Source of the DNA: Ruminiclostridium sp. | Lineage (GTDB): Bacteria; Bacillota; Clostridia; Oscillospirales; Ruminococcaceae | DNA length: 43,274 nt | Direction: 5' to 3' | Assembly (NCBI GenBank): GCA_017635095.1 | Contig: JAGBMA010000043.1 | Coordinates: 1 to 43,274 of the forward strand | In this document: piece after piece, positions 8,146 through 17,504 of the stretch | How the letters are laid out: each line of letters starts with the position of its first letter | Position numbering within the stretch: position 1 is the stretch's first letter | Notes under the pieces: model-generated | Seen by the model: only the letters and a program-made list of their open reading frames with translations | The model's database searches: none | What the model was told of the DNA's origin: nothing | Translations under genes and position numbers: made by a program

Positions 8146-10506
8146 ATGAGTTATACAGAGCTGAAAAAAAGAGTTCTTGAAAGATTTTTTGCAAGATCCA
8201 ACGATATGCAGAAAAAGGCAATATTCCGTACCGAAGGAGCGCTGCTCATAATCGCGGGCGCCGGAAGCGGAAAGACCACCGTTCTGTGCAACAGGATCGC
8301 GAATATGCTTCTCTTCGGCGACGCGTACCACAGCACATACGAGCCGTCGCTCACGGCGGAGGAGACCGCGTTCCTCCAGGCTTACGCCAACGGAAAGTAC
8401 GACAACACCCCCGAGGTGTCAGAACGTCTCTCCGGGATCATAGGTCATAATATCGCTACGCCGTGGAAGATACTCGCCGTTACGTTCACCAACAAGGCCG
8501 CCGCGGAGCTGAAAGAGAGGCTTTCGCGCATGAACGCGCCGGCAAGCGAAGTGTGGGCAGCCACGTTCCACTCGACCTGCGTGCGCATTCTCCGCAGGAG
8601 CATCGAGGCTATCGGCTACCAGAAGAATTTTGTGATCTACGATACCGACGACAGCAAGCGCGTGATAAAATCCGTTCTCGAATCCATGAATATATCCGAC
8701 AAGACCTTCAACCCGAAAGTCATTATGAACACTATATCCCGCGCTAAGGACAAACTCATAACGCCCGAGCAGTTCCCCACCACCAACAGCGACGGAAAAG
8801 CGGATTTCCAGCTCGGCGTGATACGGGACGTTTACGTTGAGTACCAGAAGCGGCTGAAAGCAGCGAACGCCCTCGACTTCGACGATATCATCATGAAGAC
8901 CGTGCAGGTTTTCAGAGCCGATCATGAGGTGCTCGAATACTGGCAGAGGCGCTTTGACTACATCATGGTGGACGAGTACCAGGATACGAATATGGCGCAG
9001 TACGAGCTCGTGAAGCTTATCGCCGGCGGGAGCGGCAATCTCTGCGTCGTGGGCGATGAAGACCAGTCTATCTATCGTTTCCGCGGCGCTACTATCGAGA
9101 ACATTCTCTCTTTCGAGAAGGAGTTTGATGCAGAAGTTGTAAAGCTTGAGCAGAACTACCGCTCTACCTCCAACATACTCGATGCCGCAAACGCCGTTAT
9201 CCGCAATAATACTCAGCACAAGGACAAGAGACTCTGGTCGGATCTCGGCGCGGGGGACAAGATACAGGTCTATCGCTTCTCCGACGAACAGGCGGAAGCT
9301 CTTTTCGTTGCAAACGAGATACTCAGCAACAAGAAAGAGGGAAGCAGCCTTTCCGACAACGCCATACTCTACCGCAACAACGCCCAGTCCCGAAGCTTCG
9401 AGCTTTCTCTCGGGAAAATGGGCATACCGTATGTTATCGTGGGCGGCACGAAGTTCTACGACCGCAAGGAGATACGGGATATGCTGGCATATCTGAGCGT
9501 TATCTGCAACCCCTATGACACCGTGCGTCTTTCGCGTATCGTGAATGAGCCGAAGCGCGGCATAGGCGACACCACATGGGCGGAAGTCGAGAACATAGCG
9601 CTTGCCTGTGGGATAAGCCCTATAGAGACGATGGAGCGCTGTGAGGAATTTGCGTCCCTCACTAAGAAAGCGAAGGCTCTCAAACCGCTTGCCGCGATGT
9701 TCAGGGAGCTTATCGACACTGCGGACGAGCGCGAGATAACGGATATCCTCGACGACGTGCTCCAGCAGTCCGGTTACAGCGATATGCTCATCTCCCAGGG
9801 CGATGAGGGTCTCGGAAGGCTTGAGAACATCAAGGAGCTCAAATCCTCCATGATCCAGTTCTGTGAGGAAAACGAGAGCCATAACCTGTTCGATTACCTT
9901 GAGCAGGTAGCGCTCATCTCCGACCTTGACAGCTATGACGATACCGACGACAGGGTAACGCTTATGACGATGCACTCGGCAAAGGGTCTTGAGTTCGCGA
10001 ACGTTTACATAGTGGGCGCGGAGGAGAACATCTTCCCGGGATACCGCAGTCTCGGCGATATGTACGAGCTTGAAGAGGACAGAAGACTTTGCTACGTTGC
10101 AATAACGAGAGCAAAGCGGAAATTATACATAACGACCGCAGCGTCACGACTTCTCTACGGTCAGACGCAGCATAACAAGAGATCAAGATTTATAGACGAA
10201 ATACCGGGGGAATATATGGAATACAATGATAAGACAATGAAAACAGCAATGAGTGAGAGGACATACGGCGGAAGAAAGCAGTCCACCTATCTTCAGGATC
10301 GTTCCGCTGCGCAGGCAGCGAAGGCTGCCGCGGAGCCGTCCGGCGAGTCTTTTGCGCCCGGCGACAGAGTGAGCCACCGCAAGTTCGGCGAGGGCACGGT
10401 TATCTCCGCTGCCGCGCTCGGCAACGATACGCTTCTTGAGATAAGTTTCGATACGAGCGGCACGAAGAAGCTTGCTGCCGCATACGCAAAGATCACGAAG
10501 ATCTGA
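8146..10506 (+). CDS. pcrA: ATP-dependent 3'-5' DNA helicase, PcrA/UvrD family
   Basis: A 786-residue SF1 helicase. Motifs in order: Q-like NDMQKKAI near residue 21; Walker A AGAGSGKTT near 37; TFTNKAAAELKER (Ia) near 111; VDEYQDTN (II) near 278; GDEDQSIYRFRGA (III) near 304; QNYRST (IV); and LMTMHSAKGLEF (V) near 606, before VAITRAKR (VI). The C terminus has the GDRVSHRKFGEGTV PcrA-type segment. UvrD/PcrA acts in nucleotide excision repair, removal of stalled RNA polymerase and rolling-circle replication. SD cggaaagga precedes ATG 8146. The large insert between motifs I and Ia (about residues 60-105) is longer than in Bacillus PcrA. Confidence 0.93.
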   Translation: MSYTELKKRVLERFFARSNDMQKKAIFRTEGALLIIAGAGSGKTTVLCNRIANMLLFGDAYHSTYEPSLTAEETAFLQAYANGKYDNTPEVSERLSGIIGHNIATPWKILAVTFTNKAAAELKERLSRMNAPASEVWAATFHSTCVRILRRSIEAIGYQKNFVIYDTDDSKRVIKSVLESMNISDKTFNPKVIMNTISRAKDKLITPEQFPTTNSDGKADFQLGVIRDVYVEYQKRLKAANALDFDDIIMKTVQVFRADHEVLEYWQRRFDYIMVDEYQDTNMAQYELVKLIAGGSGNLCVVGDEDQSIYRFRGATIENILSFEKEFDAEVVKLEQNYRSTSNILDAANAVIRNNTQHKDKRLWSDLGAGDKIQVYRFSDEQAEALFVANEILSNKKEGSSLSDNAILYRNNAQSRSFELSLGKMGIPYVIVGGTKFYDRKEIRDMLAYLSVICNPYDTVRLSRIVNEPKRGIGDTTWAEVENIALACGISPIETMERCEEFASLTKKAKALKPLAAMFRELIDTADEREITDILDDVLQQSGYSDMLISQGDEGLGRLENIKELKSSMIQFCEENESHNLFDYLEQVALISDLDSYDDTDDRVTLMTMHSAKGLEFANVYIVGAEENIFPGYRSLGDMYELEEDRRLCYVAITRAKRKLYITTAASRLLYGQTQHNKRSRFIDEIPGEYMEYNDKTMKTAMSERTYGGRKQSTYLQDRSAAQAAKAAAEPSGESFAPGDRVSHRKFGEGTVISAAALGNDTLLEISFDTSGTKKLAAAYAKITKI

Positions 10507-10539
10507 ACGTCGTTTAGTGCATTTGCTTAAATTTTTTGT

Positions 10540-10609
10540 AAAAATTTCTACATCTGCAAGGAAATATTTTTGAAAAATTGTAGAAATTTTTATAATAATG
10601 TGATATAAT
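10540..10609 (+). promoter_or_regulatory. Inverted repeat and promoter region before the FapA-like gene
   Basis: A 12-bp perfect inverted repeat, aaaaatttctac (10540-10551) with gtagaaattttt (10580-10591), may terminate pcrA transcription. An extended -10 TGATATAAT (10601-10609) follows, about 75 bp before ATG 10683. A second TATAAT occurs at 10591-10596. No good -35 is visible for the extended -10. Confidence 0.55.
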
Positions 10610-10682
10610 AAATTGATGTATTATGCAAATTTGCGTGATGATCGCTGCATAAACTGATATTTAACGAAAAGAGATGATATAT

Positions 10683-12047
10683 ATGGCAGATCCTATCGAC
10701 GGAACCATTAACCTTGAAGTTGACGACAAGTTCATGAACGCAAGACTCAGTATCCAGCCTGCCAAGAACGGCGGAAAGGAAGTTACCGAGGCAGCAGTGC
10801 GCGAAGCTATCGCGCTCAACGGTATAAGATACAACATCGATGAAGAAGCTCTCAAGACCGCCTTTACCAACGGCGGACTCAGCGTTCTGCTCGCAAAGGG
10901 TGAACCGCCCGTTGACGGCAAGAACGGCTATCTTGTGTACCACTTCGAGAGAAAGAGCGGAGCACAGATGAAGGCTGATGAGTTCGGCAACGTGGATTTC
11001 CGCGATCTCGGACTTATCCAGAATATCGAGAAAGATACAGTGATCGCCGATATATTCCCCGAGACCACAGGCTCGCCCGGACGTGACATACGAGGGATCG
11101 AGCTCCCGCAGTACCCCGGCAAGCCCGCGAAACTTGCGGTAGGGAACGGGGTCGCTCTCTCCGAGGACGGAAAACACCTCATGGCGGCTGTACAGGGCAA
11201 CCTGCGCTGGAACAAGGATCATTTCGTCGTTGACAAGGAGCTCGTTGTGGGCGATATCGACCTTTCCGTTGGCAATATAGATTTCATCGGCGATATAACC
11301 ATAAAGGGCAATGTGAACGAAGGGTTCATTGTGCGCTCCGGCGGCAATATCTCCATAGCCGGCAACGTAACGGGCGCTACGATCGAAGCTGACGGTAACA
11401 TCACCGCGAAGCTCGGCTTCGTGAGCTCGAAGATAACCGCGGGCGGCGATATAACCGTAAGCTTCGGCGAAAACTCCGAGATACACGCGGACGGCTCGAT
11501 CAAGGCACAGAGCTTTGTAGGCTGCACGGTGGTCTGCAACGGTCCCATGACTGTCCAGGGCGGAAAGTCCGTCATAGTCGGCGGAAAGTACACCTGCCTC
11601 TCGGATATAGAAGTAAACTACATAGGCTCCGATTCCTATGTGCGCACGCTTATCGTGCTCGGTAATGTGGCAGTCCTCGCGGAGGAACTCCAGGAGCTTA
11701 AAAATAACCTGAAGAACTACGAAAACCAGCTTACCCAGCTCGACATGGTGGTAACTACGCTCCAGCAGCAGAAGAAGATCGCCCCCCTCACTCCCGAGAG
11801 AGACGAGATGTTAAAGCGCTCCATAAAGGCGAAGTTCAGCCACATGGGTCTTATCAAGGAGACGAACGAGCGCATCGCGGATATCGAGCATGAGATCGAG
11901 AACAACAACGATCTCTGCGTAAAGGTGAAGAGAGCCGCGTTCCCGGGCGTCACAGTCAGGATAAACAACGCTCAGCTCGTTGTTGCAACCAAGAGCGGAG
12001 CCTGCACCATAAGAATGAATGAGAACAACGATGTTGTCATGCGCTGA
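10683..12047 (+). CDS. FapA/DUF342 family protein
   Basis: A 454-residue protein. An N-terminal alpha/beta region (about 1-175, with the family-typical AxxGxPGRDIRG segment) is followed by a right-handed beta-helix of G-N-I/V repeats (about 180-325: VGNIDFIGDITIKGNV, GGNISIAGNV, DGNITAKLGF, GGDITVSFG). A coiled coil (about 330-410) and a short beta tail complete it. This is the FapA (DUF342) architecture, a polymer-like scaffold of unclear role. ATG 10683 is preferred over ATG 10674 because the AAAGAGA SD is correctly spaced only for 10683. It heads a likely operon with the ABC ATPase and the EAL-HDOD gene. Confidence 0.85.
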   Translation: MADPIDGTINLEVDDKFMNARLSIQPAKNGGKEVTEAAVREAIALNGIRYNIDEEALKTAFTNGGLSVLLAKGEPPVDGKNGYLVYHFERKSGAQMKADEFGNVDFRDLGLIQNIEKDTVIADIFPETTGSPGRDIRGIELPQYPGKPAKLAVGNGVALSEDGKHLMAAVQGNLRWNKDHFVVDKELVVGDIDLSVGNIDFIGDITIKGNVNEGFIVRSGGNISIAGNVTGATIEADGNITAKLGFVSSKITAGGDITVSFGENSEIHADGSIKAQSFVGCTVVCNGPMTVQGGKSVIVGGKYTCLSDIEVNYIGSDSYVRTLIVLGNVAVLAEELQELKNNLKNYENQLTQLDMVVTTLQQQKKIAPLTPERDEMLKRSIKAKFSHMGLIKETNERIADIEHEIENNNDLCVKVKRAAFPGVTVRINNAQLVVATKSGACTIRMNENNDVVMR

Positions 12048-12067
12048 CGCGGAAGGAGGACGTACCG

Positions 12068-12787
12068 TTGTCTGATACGGCGAGACGGAGCTTCGTTTCC
12101 GTGAAGGACGTGTATAAGCGCTATAAAATGGGCGAGATCACGATAAACGCGTCCGACGGCATAACTTTCGATATAGAGAAAGGCGAACTCGCGATAGTGC
12201 TCGGACCTTCCGGTTCCGGCAAGACCACCGTGCTCAATATGCTCGGCGGCATGGATACTATCGACGAGGGAAGCATTGTCGTGGACGGAAACGACATCGC
12301 GCGGTATTCGCGCAGGGAGCTCATAACATACAGAAGATACGAGATAGGGTTTATCTTCCAGTTTTACAATCTTATCCAGAACCTTACCGCGAAAGAGAAT
12401 GTTGAGCTCGCGGCGCAGACCTGCAAGGATTTCGTTCCCGCGGACGAGATGCTCCGTCAGGTGGGCCTCGGGGAAAGGCTCGACAACTTTCCGGCGCAGC
12501 TTTCGGGCGGTGAACAGCAGCGTGTGGCGATTGCCCGCGCCCTTGCCAAAAAGCCGAAGCTTCTGCTTTGCGACGAGCCTACCGGCGCCCTCGATTACAA
12601 CACGGGCAAGATGATCCTGAAGCTTCTGCAGGATACCTGCAGAGAGCGGGGAATGACGGTCGTGCTCGTAACGCACAATTCAGCTATAGCACCCATGGCG
12701 GACAGGGTAATATACTTAAAGAACAGCCGTGTCATAGACGAAGTCGTGAACGGCGACCCGACGCCGGTTGAGGATATAGAATGGTGA
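12068..12787 (+). CDS. ABC transporter ATP-binding protein, LolD/MacB type, without adjacent permease
   Basis: A 239-residue complete ABC ATPase. It has Walker [10 protein letters not shown] near residue 42, Q-loop FQFYNL near 98, signature [15 protein letters not shown] near 140, Walker [13 protein letters not shown] near 164 and H-loop VTH near 199. The sequence resembles the LolD/MacB/FtsE group that powers FtsX-like permeases. The start is TTG 12068, fixed by the SD AAGGAGG 9-10 nt upstream. No permease lies on either side: the flanks are a DUF342 gene and an EAL-HDOD gene. The partner must be elsewhere, or the ATPase serves another role. Confidence 0.92.
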   Translation: MSDTARRSFVSVKDVYKRYKMGEITINASDGITFDIEKGELAIVLGPSGSGKTTVLNMLGGMDTIDEGSIVVDGNDIARYSRRELITYRRYEIGFIFQFYNLIQNLTAKENVELAAQTCKDFVPADEMLRQVGLGERLDNFPAQLSGGEQQRVAIARALAKKPKLLLCDEPTGALDYNTGKMILKLLQDTCRERGMTVVLVTHNSAIAPMADRVIYLKNSRVIDEVVNGDPTPVEDIEW

Positions 12788-12849
12788 TGACGTGAACTTT
12801 CATGTCATGCCGAAAAAGGAGATAATAAACAAGAAGGGACAAATTGAAG

Positions 12850-14070
12850 ATGAGCTTTCTTATTTCAAAGCAAGCCGTGTTCAACCAGAGTGGCGGTACA
12901 GATATGTACCAGATGCTTTTTACTTTCGTTAGCAAAAAGAACCCGCTTGGCGATGAGGAACTTGTAAGCGAATCCGAGATCGAGGACGCCAAAGACTACA
13001 TAAAACGGAACATGGATACGATCTTCGACAGGAAGCTTGCATACATAAGGTTCACACACCTTATGCTCGACAACAATTTCCATGAACTGTTTTTGAAGGA
13101 AAAACTTGTGATAGAGCTGCCGACGGAGCTTCTTGCAGACCCGGTATCGCTCCAGCAGTGCATGAGACTCAAAAGGCTCGGCTATACGATAGCGCTCTCG
13201 GGATTCATGTACAGCGAGGACAATGAGGAGCTTTTCAAGTTCGCTGACATTCTGCGCTTCGATATAACCGGTGACAGCGATGAGATCGCATATACCGTTA
13301 AGAAGTGTCACGAACGCGGAAAGCGTGCGCTTGCGGCAAATGTTGAGGAGCAGGAGCATTTCGAGTTCGCGCGCGAGATCGACATAGATTATGTCTGCGG
13401 CGGATTTTTTGCTAAGCCGGTGCTTGAAACAAAGCGCTCCGGCGGACCCATGATAAAGACGTTTCTGCAGATACTGGCTCTGCTTTACAGCCCCGACCCG
13501 AATATAGAATACATCTCGGCTGTAATATCCACCGACCCGGTGCTCACCATCAAGCTGCTGAAAGTCATCAACCAGCTCTGCGCCGATAAGGGCAACACCG
13601 TATCTACCGTGCGTCAGGCGCTTGTAATGCTCGGTATCGACAGGCTCAAGGAGTGGATCTACCTCGTAGGTCTTCAGAGACTCAACCGCAATTCCCCTGC
13701 GGAGATACTCCGTCTCGCGCTTTTCAGAGCCCGTTTCTGCGAGCGCATCTCCAGGAATGCAGGCGGAAGCGTAGGCTCACGAAGCAACGAAGTGTACCTC
13801 ATGGGTCTTATCTCTATCGTCACCGGAAGCCGTGATGAAGAAGCCCTCAAGCGCGCTCTCAGCGACCTCCCCGTGTCGCAGGAGATCAAAGAGGGTATCA
13901 CCGGCGGCGGTGTGTTCGGAGATATATTCAACCTGTCAAGAAGCTATGAGCAGGGTGAATGGGAAAGCGTAGCCGTACTCGCTCAGGCGTGCAATATGGA
14001 CTTTGAAGTGCTCGCAAACGAGTATATCGAAGCTCATAAATTTGTGAAAAAGTACGGAAATTTCGCTTGA
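12850..14070 (+). CDS. EAL-HDOD (YuxH-like) signalling protein, degenerate EAL
   Basis: A 406-residue protein from ATG 12850; TTG 12844, two codons upstream in frame, is an alternative (SD aagaaggga). The N-terminal half follows the YuxH EAL outline (FLISKQAVFN, then IELPTELLADP and LKRLGYTIALSGF), but the ExL and DDFG metal-binding motifs are absent, so phosphodiesterase activity is unlikely. The C-terminal half is an HDOD domain (about 200-390: FLQILALLYSP, ISTDPVLTIKLLKVIN, VRQALVMLGIDRLKEW). EAL-HDOD proteins are regulatory hubs in motility and cyclic-di-GMP signalling. It is third in the run DUF342-ABC-EAL/HDOD. Confidence 0.82.
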   Translation: MSFLISKQAVFNQSGGTDMYQMLFTFVSKKNPLGDEELVSESEIEDAKDYIKRNMDTIFDRKLAYIRFTHLMLDNNFHELFLKEKLVIELPTELLADPVSLQQCMRLKRLGYTIALSGFMYSEDNEELFKFADILRFDITGDSDEIAYTVKKCHERGKRALAANVEEQEHFEFAREIDIDYVCGGFFAKPVLETKRSGGPMIKTFLQILALLYSPDPNIEYISAVISTDPVLTIKLLKVINQLCADKGNTVSTVRQALVMLGIDRLKEWIYLVGLQRLNRNSPAEILRLALFRARFCERISRNAGGSVGSRSNEVYLMGLISIVTGSRDEEALKRALSDLPVSQEIKEGITGGGVFGDIFNLSRSYEQGEWESVAVLAQACNMDFEVLANEYIEAHKFVKKYGNFA

Positions 14071-14115
14071 TGAAGCCCCGGAATGCAAAAAAATACGGAA
14101 AATACATTTTTCCTC

Positions 14116-14144
14116 TTGACAAGGGAACAAAATTTGTTTATAAT
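14116..14144 (+). promoter_or_regulatory. rpmH operon promoter
   Basis: Consensus TTGACA (14116-14121), 17-bp spacer and consensus TATAAT (14139-14144). This perfect sigma-A promoter fits a ribosomal protein operon. Confidence 0.9.
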
Positions 14145-14162
14145 AATATAGCTGTTATTTAG

Positions 14163-14181
14163 TGGGGGAACTGTACCCCCT
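14163..14181 (+). other. 5'-leader hairpin of the rpmH transcript
   Basis: A ggggg (14164-14168)/ccccc (14176-14180) stem with a 7-nt loop lies about 15 nt after the expected transcription start. It has no T-run, so it is probably an mRNA-stabilising or regulatory hairpin rather than a terminator. Confidence 0.5.
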
Positions 14182-14227
14182 GATAAATATAATAGAATGC
14201 ACAGATAATGAATGGAGGTATATCGAG

Positions 14228-14362
14228 ATGAAAAGAACATATCAGCCTAAGAAGCGCCAGAGAAAAATGGAGCATGGCTTCAGAAAAAGAATGAAGACTG
14301 CAAACGGCCGTAAGGTGCTTGCAAGAAGACGCGCAAAGGGCAGAAAACAGCTCACATATTAA
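14228..14362 (+). CDS. rpmH: 50S ribosomal protein L34
   Basis: A 44-residue basic protein with the canonical L34 sequence: start [20 protein letters not shown], then [22 protein letters not shown] ggaggtatatcgag precedes ATG 14228. It is first in the conserved rpmH-rnpA-yidD-yidC-jag cluster. In most Firmicutes dnaA lies divergently just upstream, but here the upstream gene is the co-directional EAL-HDOD gene. Confidence 0.98.
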   Translation: MKRTYQPKKRQRKMEHGFRKRMKTANGRKVLARRRAKGRKQLTY

Positions 14363-14366
14363 GCTG

Positions 14367-14786
14367 ATGGGCGAATTTTCAAAACGGTTTTACGTCATAA
14401 AAAAAGACCGCGAGTTCCGATACCTTTATAAAAAGGGAGTCTGCTGCCCGAGCTACGGGTTCGTGTGCTACTACAGACCCAGTAACCGCCGCAGAAACAG
14501 ATGCGGTATTGTTACAGGGAAAAAGATCGGTAACGCGGTCACAAGAAACCGTTCGAGAAGAGTTATACGCGAGGCTTTCAGAATATTCGACAACGAGCTC
14601 CTGAAAGCTACCGATAAGCGCTTCGACTTTATCTTCGTTGCAAGAGAAAAGACCGTAACGCTCAAATCTACACAGATACTCGGAACTATGCGCGTAAAGC
14701 TCATGCCCCTGCTCACGGGAACGCAGGACAAGAAGCCGGAAAGCGGCGGCAGAAGACCCGCCGGGGACCGGAAGCAAAAAGAATGA
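14367..14786 (+). CDS. rnpA: Ribonuclease P protein component
   Basis: A 139-residue basic protein that assists the RNase P RNA in tRNA 5'-end maturation. It has the N-terminal [19 protein letters not shown] segment and the RNR motif region [13 protein letters not shown] (about residues 62-74), with [15 protein letters not shown] just before. ATG 14367 lies 4 nt after the rpmH stop, which implies tight coupling. The C terminus has a short Lys/Arg/Gly-rich extension ([16 protein letters not shown]). Confidence 0.96.
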   Translation: MGEFSKRFYVIKKDREFRYLYKKGVCCPSYGFVCYYRPSNRRRNRCGIVTGKKIGNAVTRNRSRRVIREAFRIFDNELLKATDKRFDFIFVAREKTVTLKSTQILGTMRVKLMPLLTGTQDKKPESGGRRPAGDRKQKE

Positions 14787-14796
14787 CAATGTGCCA

Positions 14797-15078
14797 ATGA
14801 AATACTTACTGATCGGATTGATAAAGCTATACAGAATGACATTGTCTAAAATGAAGCCGCCTTGCTGCCGGTTTTATCCGACTTGCTCCGTTTACGGGAT
14901 CAATGCGATAAGACGGTTCGGTTCTGTCAGGGGCGGCTATTTGACTGTTAAAAGGATCGTGAGATGCAATCCGTTCAGCGCCGGCGGATATGACCCCGTG
15001 CCGGAGGAGTTTTCTTTTTTTAAAGGTGCAGATCACAGACAGAAAGAAATAAAGGTCATAAAAGAAAATAAAGGGTGA
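14797..15078 (+). CDS. yidD: Membrane protein insertion efficiency factor YidD
   Basis: A 93-residue protein with the YidD signature [20 protein letters not shown] and [24 protein letters not shown]. It is a small amphipathic protein thought to aid YidC-dependent insertion. ATG 14797 ([12 protein letters not shown]) matches the family start; GTG 14791 is an in-frame alternative. The TGA stop is embedded in the GGTGAT that serves as SD for yidC, so yidC translation is probably coupled. Confidence 0.95.
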   Translation: MKYLLIGLIKLYRMTLSKMKPPCCRFYPTCSVYGINAIRRFGSVRGGYLTVKRIVRCNPFSAGGYDPVPEEFSFFKGADHRQKEIKVIKENKG

Positions 15079-15084
15079 TAGATC

Positions 15085-16503
15085 ATAAATTTCCTCTATA
15101 CGCTGATAGGAACACCGCTCGGATATATCATGTGGGTGTGCTACGCTCTCGTACAGAACGTAGGCTGGGCGATCATAATATTTACACTCATAATGCGTGC
15201 GGCTATGTTCCCCATAAATCTGAAACAGCAGAAGAATACTGCTATCTCTCAGCTCTATATGCCGAGAGTAAGAGAAATACAGACCAAGTATAAGAATAAC
15301 CAGGAGAAACAACAGGAAGAGCTCATGAAGCTCCAGAAGGAGGGCTATAACCCCACGGGCGGCTGTCTTCCTATGGTTCTTACTTTCGTGATACTCTTCG
15401 GTGTCATCGACGTTGTTTATAAGCCCATGACCCACATGGAGCATTTCAGCGGCGAGAACATAAATGCTATCGTTTCCTCGGCAAGAGATGTGGATATCGC
15501 ACAGACCCTGCTTGCAAACAAAGACGATTATGATGCAGTCCTTGAGTATTTTGCGGACGGAGCCACTCTCACATATGTCGAGAGCGAAGTGGTGGGCGAC
15601 GACGGCAAAAAGACAAAGACCAACAACAGAATAGTCGCGCCCGAGGGATTTGTCCTGGACAATGTCAAGAAAGAGACTGTGGTCACACAGGCTGTGCTGG
15701 ACGAGCTCTACCCGCTCCTCAAAGCAAGCAACAAGAATGATATCCTCGCGTCTCTCTATGCGAACAGCTCGCGTCTCTCCGATCAGGTACGAAACGGCCT
15801 TATGCAGATCGTGACCAACTACGGCGACCAGACGCTCTACAGAGAGCTCCGCGCCCTCAACTGCTACGGCAGGAGCGACATTAACGCTCAGCTTGTGGTG
15901 GATAACGCCGGTATTGACAGCGTGACAGCCGACAGACTCGAAAAACTCAGCAATAATATCTACTTCCTCGGCATAAACCTCGGAGAACAGCCGCGCTGGG
16001 AGTTCAACGAGCTTATCATTATTCCGATAATCGCGTTCGTTTTCTCTTTCGCCCAGATGTATATCCAGCAGTACCTCATGGAGAAGCAGAACCCCGAGCT
16101 TGCAAAACAGCAGGGCTCCATGAAGATAATGCTCCTTATGATGCCGTTCGTTTCACTGTTCATCGTGTTCAGCGTTCCTGCCGGTGCAGGTTTCTACTGG
16201 TCGGTATCGTATCTGTTCGGTATCCTGCAGAGTATTATAATGTACAAGTTCTGGCCTTCCGACAAGATAAGAGCCGAGGCACAGGCGAAGATGGACGCGG
16301 CGGCAGCAGCCAAAGAACAGCGCGCTACAGTCATAACCGTTGACGCCGAAGGCAATAAGGTAGAAAAGACCGAACGTGTATCAAAGCTTACACAGAAAGA
16401 GATAAAAGAGCTCAATAAAAAGAAGCTTGAAGCGGCAAGAAGAGCAGACGCCGAAAAGTACGGGGAAGAGTATGTGGAGTCACCGGATGATGACGACTTC
16501 TGA
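15085..16503 (+). CDS. yidC: Membrane protein insertase YidC, apparent AUA start
   Basis: A 472-residue YidC/Oxa1 insertase. The conserved groove arginine is in IIIFTLIMRAAMFPINLKQQ, and there is a membrane segment GGCLPMVLTFVILFGVIDVVY. An outsized loop of about 160 residues follows (about 115-290). The final segments are FNELIIIPIIAFVFSFAQMY and a long hydrophobic pair ending SIIMYKFW, then a basic tail. The first ATG (15130) lacks an SD and cuts inside the family N terminus. The frame is open back to a TAG at 15079, and INFLYTLIGTPLGYIMW fits clostridial YidC. ATA 15085, 5 nt after GGTGAT, is the best start although non-canonical. Confidence 0.85.
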   Translation: MNFLYTLIGTPLGYIMWVCYALVQNVGWAIIIFTLIMRAAMFPINLKQQKNTAISQLYMPRVREIQTKYKNNQEKQQEELMKLQKEGYNPTGGCLPMVLTFVILFGVIDVVYKPMTHMEHFSGENINAIVSSARDVDIAQTLLANKDDYDAVLEYFADGATLTYVESEVVGDDGKKTKTNNRIVAPEGFVLDNVKKETVVTQAVLDELYPLLKASNKNDILASLYANSSRLSDQVRNGLMQIVTNYGDQTLYRELRALNCYGRSDINAQLVVDNAGIDSVTADRLEKLSNNIYFLGINLGEQPRWEFNELIIIPIIAFVFSFAQMYIQQYLMEKQNPELAKQQGSMKIMLLMMPFVSLFIVFSVPAGAGFYWSVSYLFGILQSIIMYKFWPSDKIRAEAQAKMDAAAAAKEQRATVITVDAEGNKVEKTERVSKLTQKEIKELNKKKLEAARRADAEKYGEEYVESPDDDDF

Positions 16504-16525
16504 TCGGAAGAAAGGACAGTTATAA

Positions 16526-17497
16526 ATGGAAAAAATATACAGTGCAAAGACCGAAGAACTTGCCAAGGAGCAGGCGATAAATGAATTCCGTGCGCTCGGG
16601 ATAAGCGAGAACGACATTACGTTTGAAGTGATCGAGCAGCCGAGAAAAGGCATTTTCGGTATGAAAGGCGATTTCAAGATAAAAGCCTCCGCTGCAGATA
16701 TACAGGCAGATGAGCCTGAGCAGACAGAAGCCTCTGCGCCGGTTCAGGAACCTGCGAGAGAGGAAGATGCCGGCGATATGCCCGAACAGCAGATCTCGGC
16801 CCCCGCAGACGATGTTGATGTGCTTGCAAGCGAGAAAGTGGTAAATGCACAGAAGTATCTCAAGAAGGTGCTTGATGCGCTCGGACTTGAGAACTATACG
16901 ATAAACACCGAGAAGAACGGTGATACGGTTGTCCTTGATATCGTCGGAGACAAGCTCGGTGTTGTCATAGGCCGCCGCGGTGAAACGCTTGATGCGCTCC
17001 AGTACCTCACGATCCTTGCGAGCAATAAGGCTGAAAACTCCTATTGCAGGATCTCGGTAGATTGCAACGGCTACAGAGCAAAGAGAAAAGAGACTCTCGA
17101 AGCACTTGCGGTTAAGACTGCACACAGAGTATTAAAGCAGGGCAGACGAGTTACCCTTGAGCCCATGAACCCCTATGAAAGACGCATCATACACAGCAAG
17201 GTCGCTGAGATCGAAGGCGTTTACAGCAACTCCGTCGGCGAAGAGCCTTTCAGAAAGGTCGTTATCTCGTCCAATACCAAGCCTGCCTACAGCGGCAGAG
17301 GCGAGCGCGGCGGAAAGCGAGAGCGCGGTGAGCGCCGCTCTTACTCCACCGGAAAGAGCTATCGCCAGTCAACCGGCTTCTCCACCTCATTTGAGAGAGA
17401 GTACAAGCGTGCTCAGGCTGAGCAGCCTATCGAGTACTCTAAGGAGACTGTGGAACTTGAAAAGAGTACATCGCTCTACGGTAAGATCGAATTATGA
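16526..17497 (+). CDS. jag: RNA-binding protein KhpB/Jag
   Basis: A 323-residue protein with a Jag-N domain (MEKIYSAKTEELAKEQAI through GIFGMKGDFKIKA, residues 1-55), an acidic Pro/Gln-rich linker (about 56-100), a KH domain with GVVIGRRGETLDALQYL (about 147-163), and an R3H domain with MNPYERRIIHSKV (about 212-224). The C-terminal tail is basic and Ser/Gly-rich. KhpB binds RNA with KhpA and influences cell elongation and division. The gene order yidC-jag is conserved, but the usual next genes mnmE-mnmG are absent here. Confidence 0.95.
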   Translation: MEKIYSAKTEELAKEQAINEFRALGISENDITFEVIEQPRKGIFGMKGDFKIKASAADIQADEPEQTEASAPVQEPAREEDAGDMPEQQISAPADDVDVLASEKVVNAQKYLKKVLDALGLENYTINTEKNGDTVVLDIVGDKLGVVIGRRGETLDALQYLTILASNKAENSYCRISVDCNGYRAKRKETLEALAVKTAHRVLKQGRRVTLEPMNPYERRIIHSKVAEIEGVYSNSVGEEPFRKVVISSNTKPAYSGRGERGGKRERGERRSYSTGKSYRQSTGFSTSFEREYKRAQAEQPIEYSKETVELEKSTSLYGKIEL

Positions 17498-17504
17498 TGA
17501 TTGC

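Noticed and set aside
12792-12932. A 46-codon frame from GTG overlapping the start of the EAL-HDOD gene, considered as a remnant of the missing permease.
   Set aside because: Most of it is the alternate frame of the EAL-HDOD N terminus, it has no hydrophobic segment, and there is no SD before the GTG.
14071-14227. Possible oriC beside rpmH.
   Set aside because: No cluster of TTATCCACA-like boxes and no dnaA or dnaN nearby; the sequence is explained by the promoter and leader hairpin.
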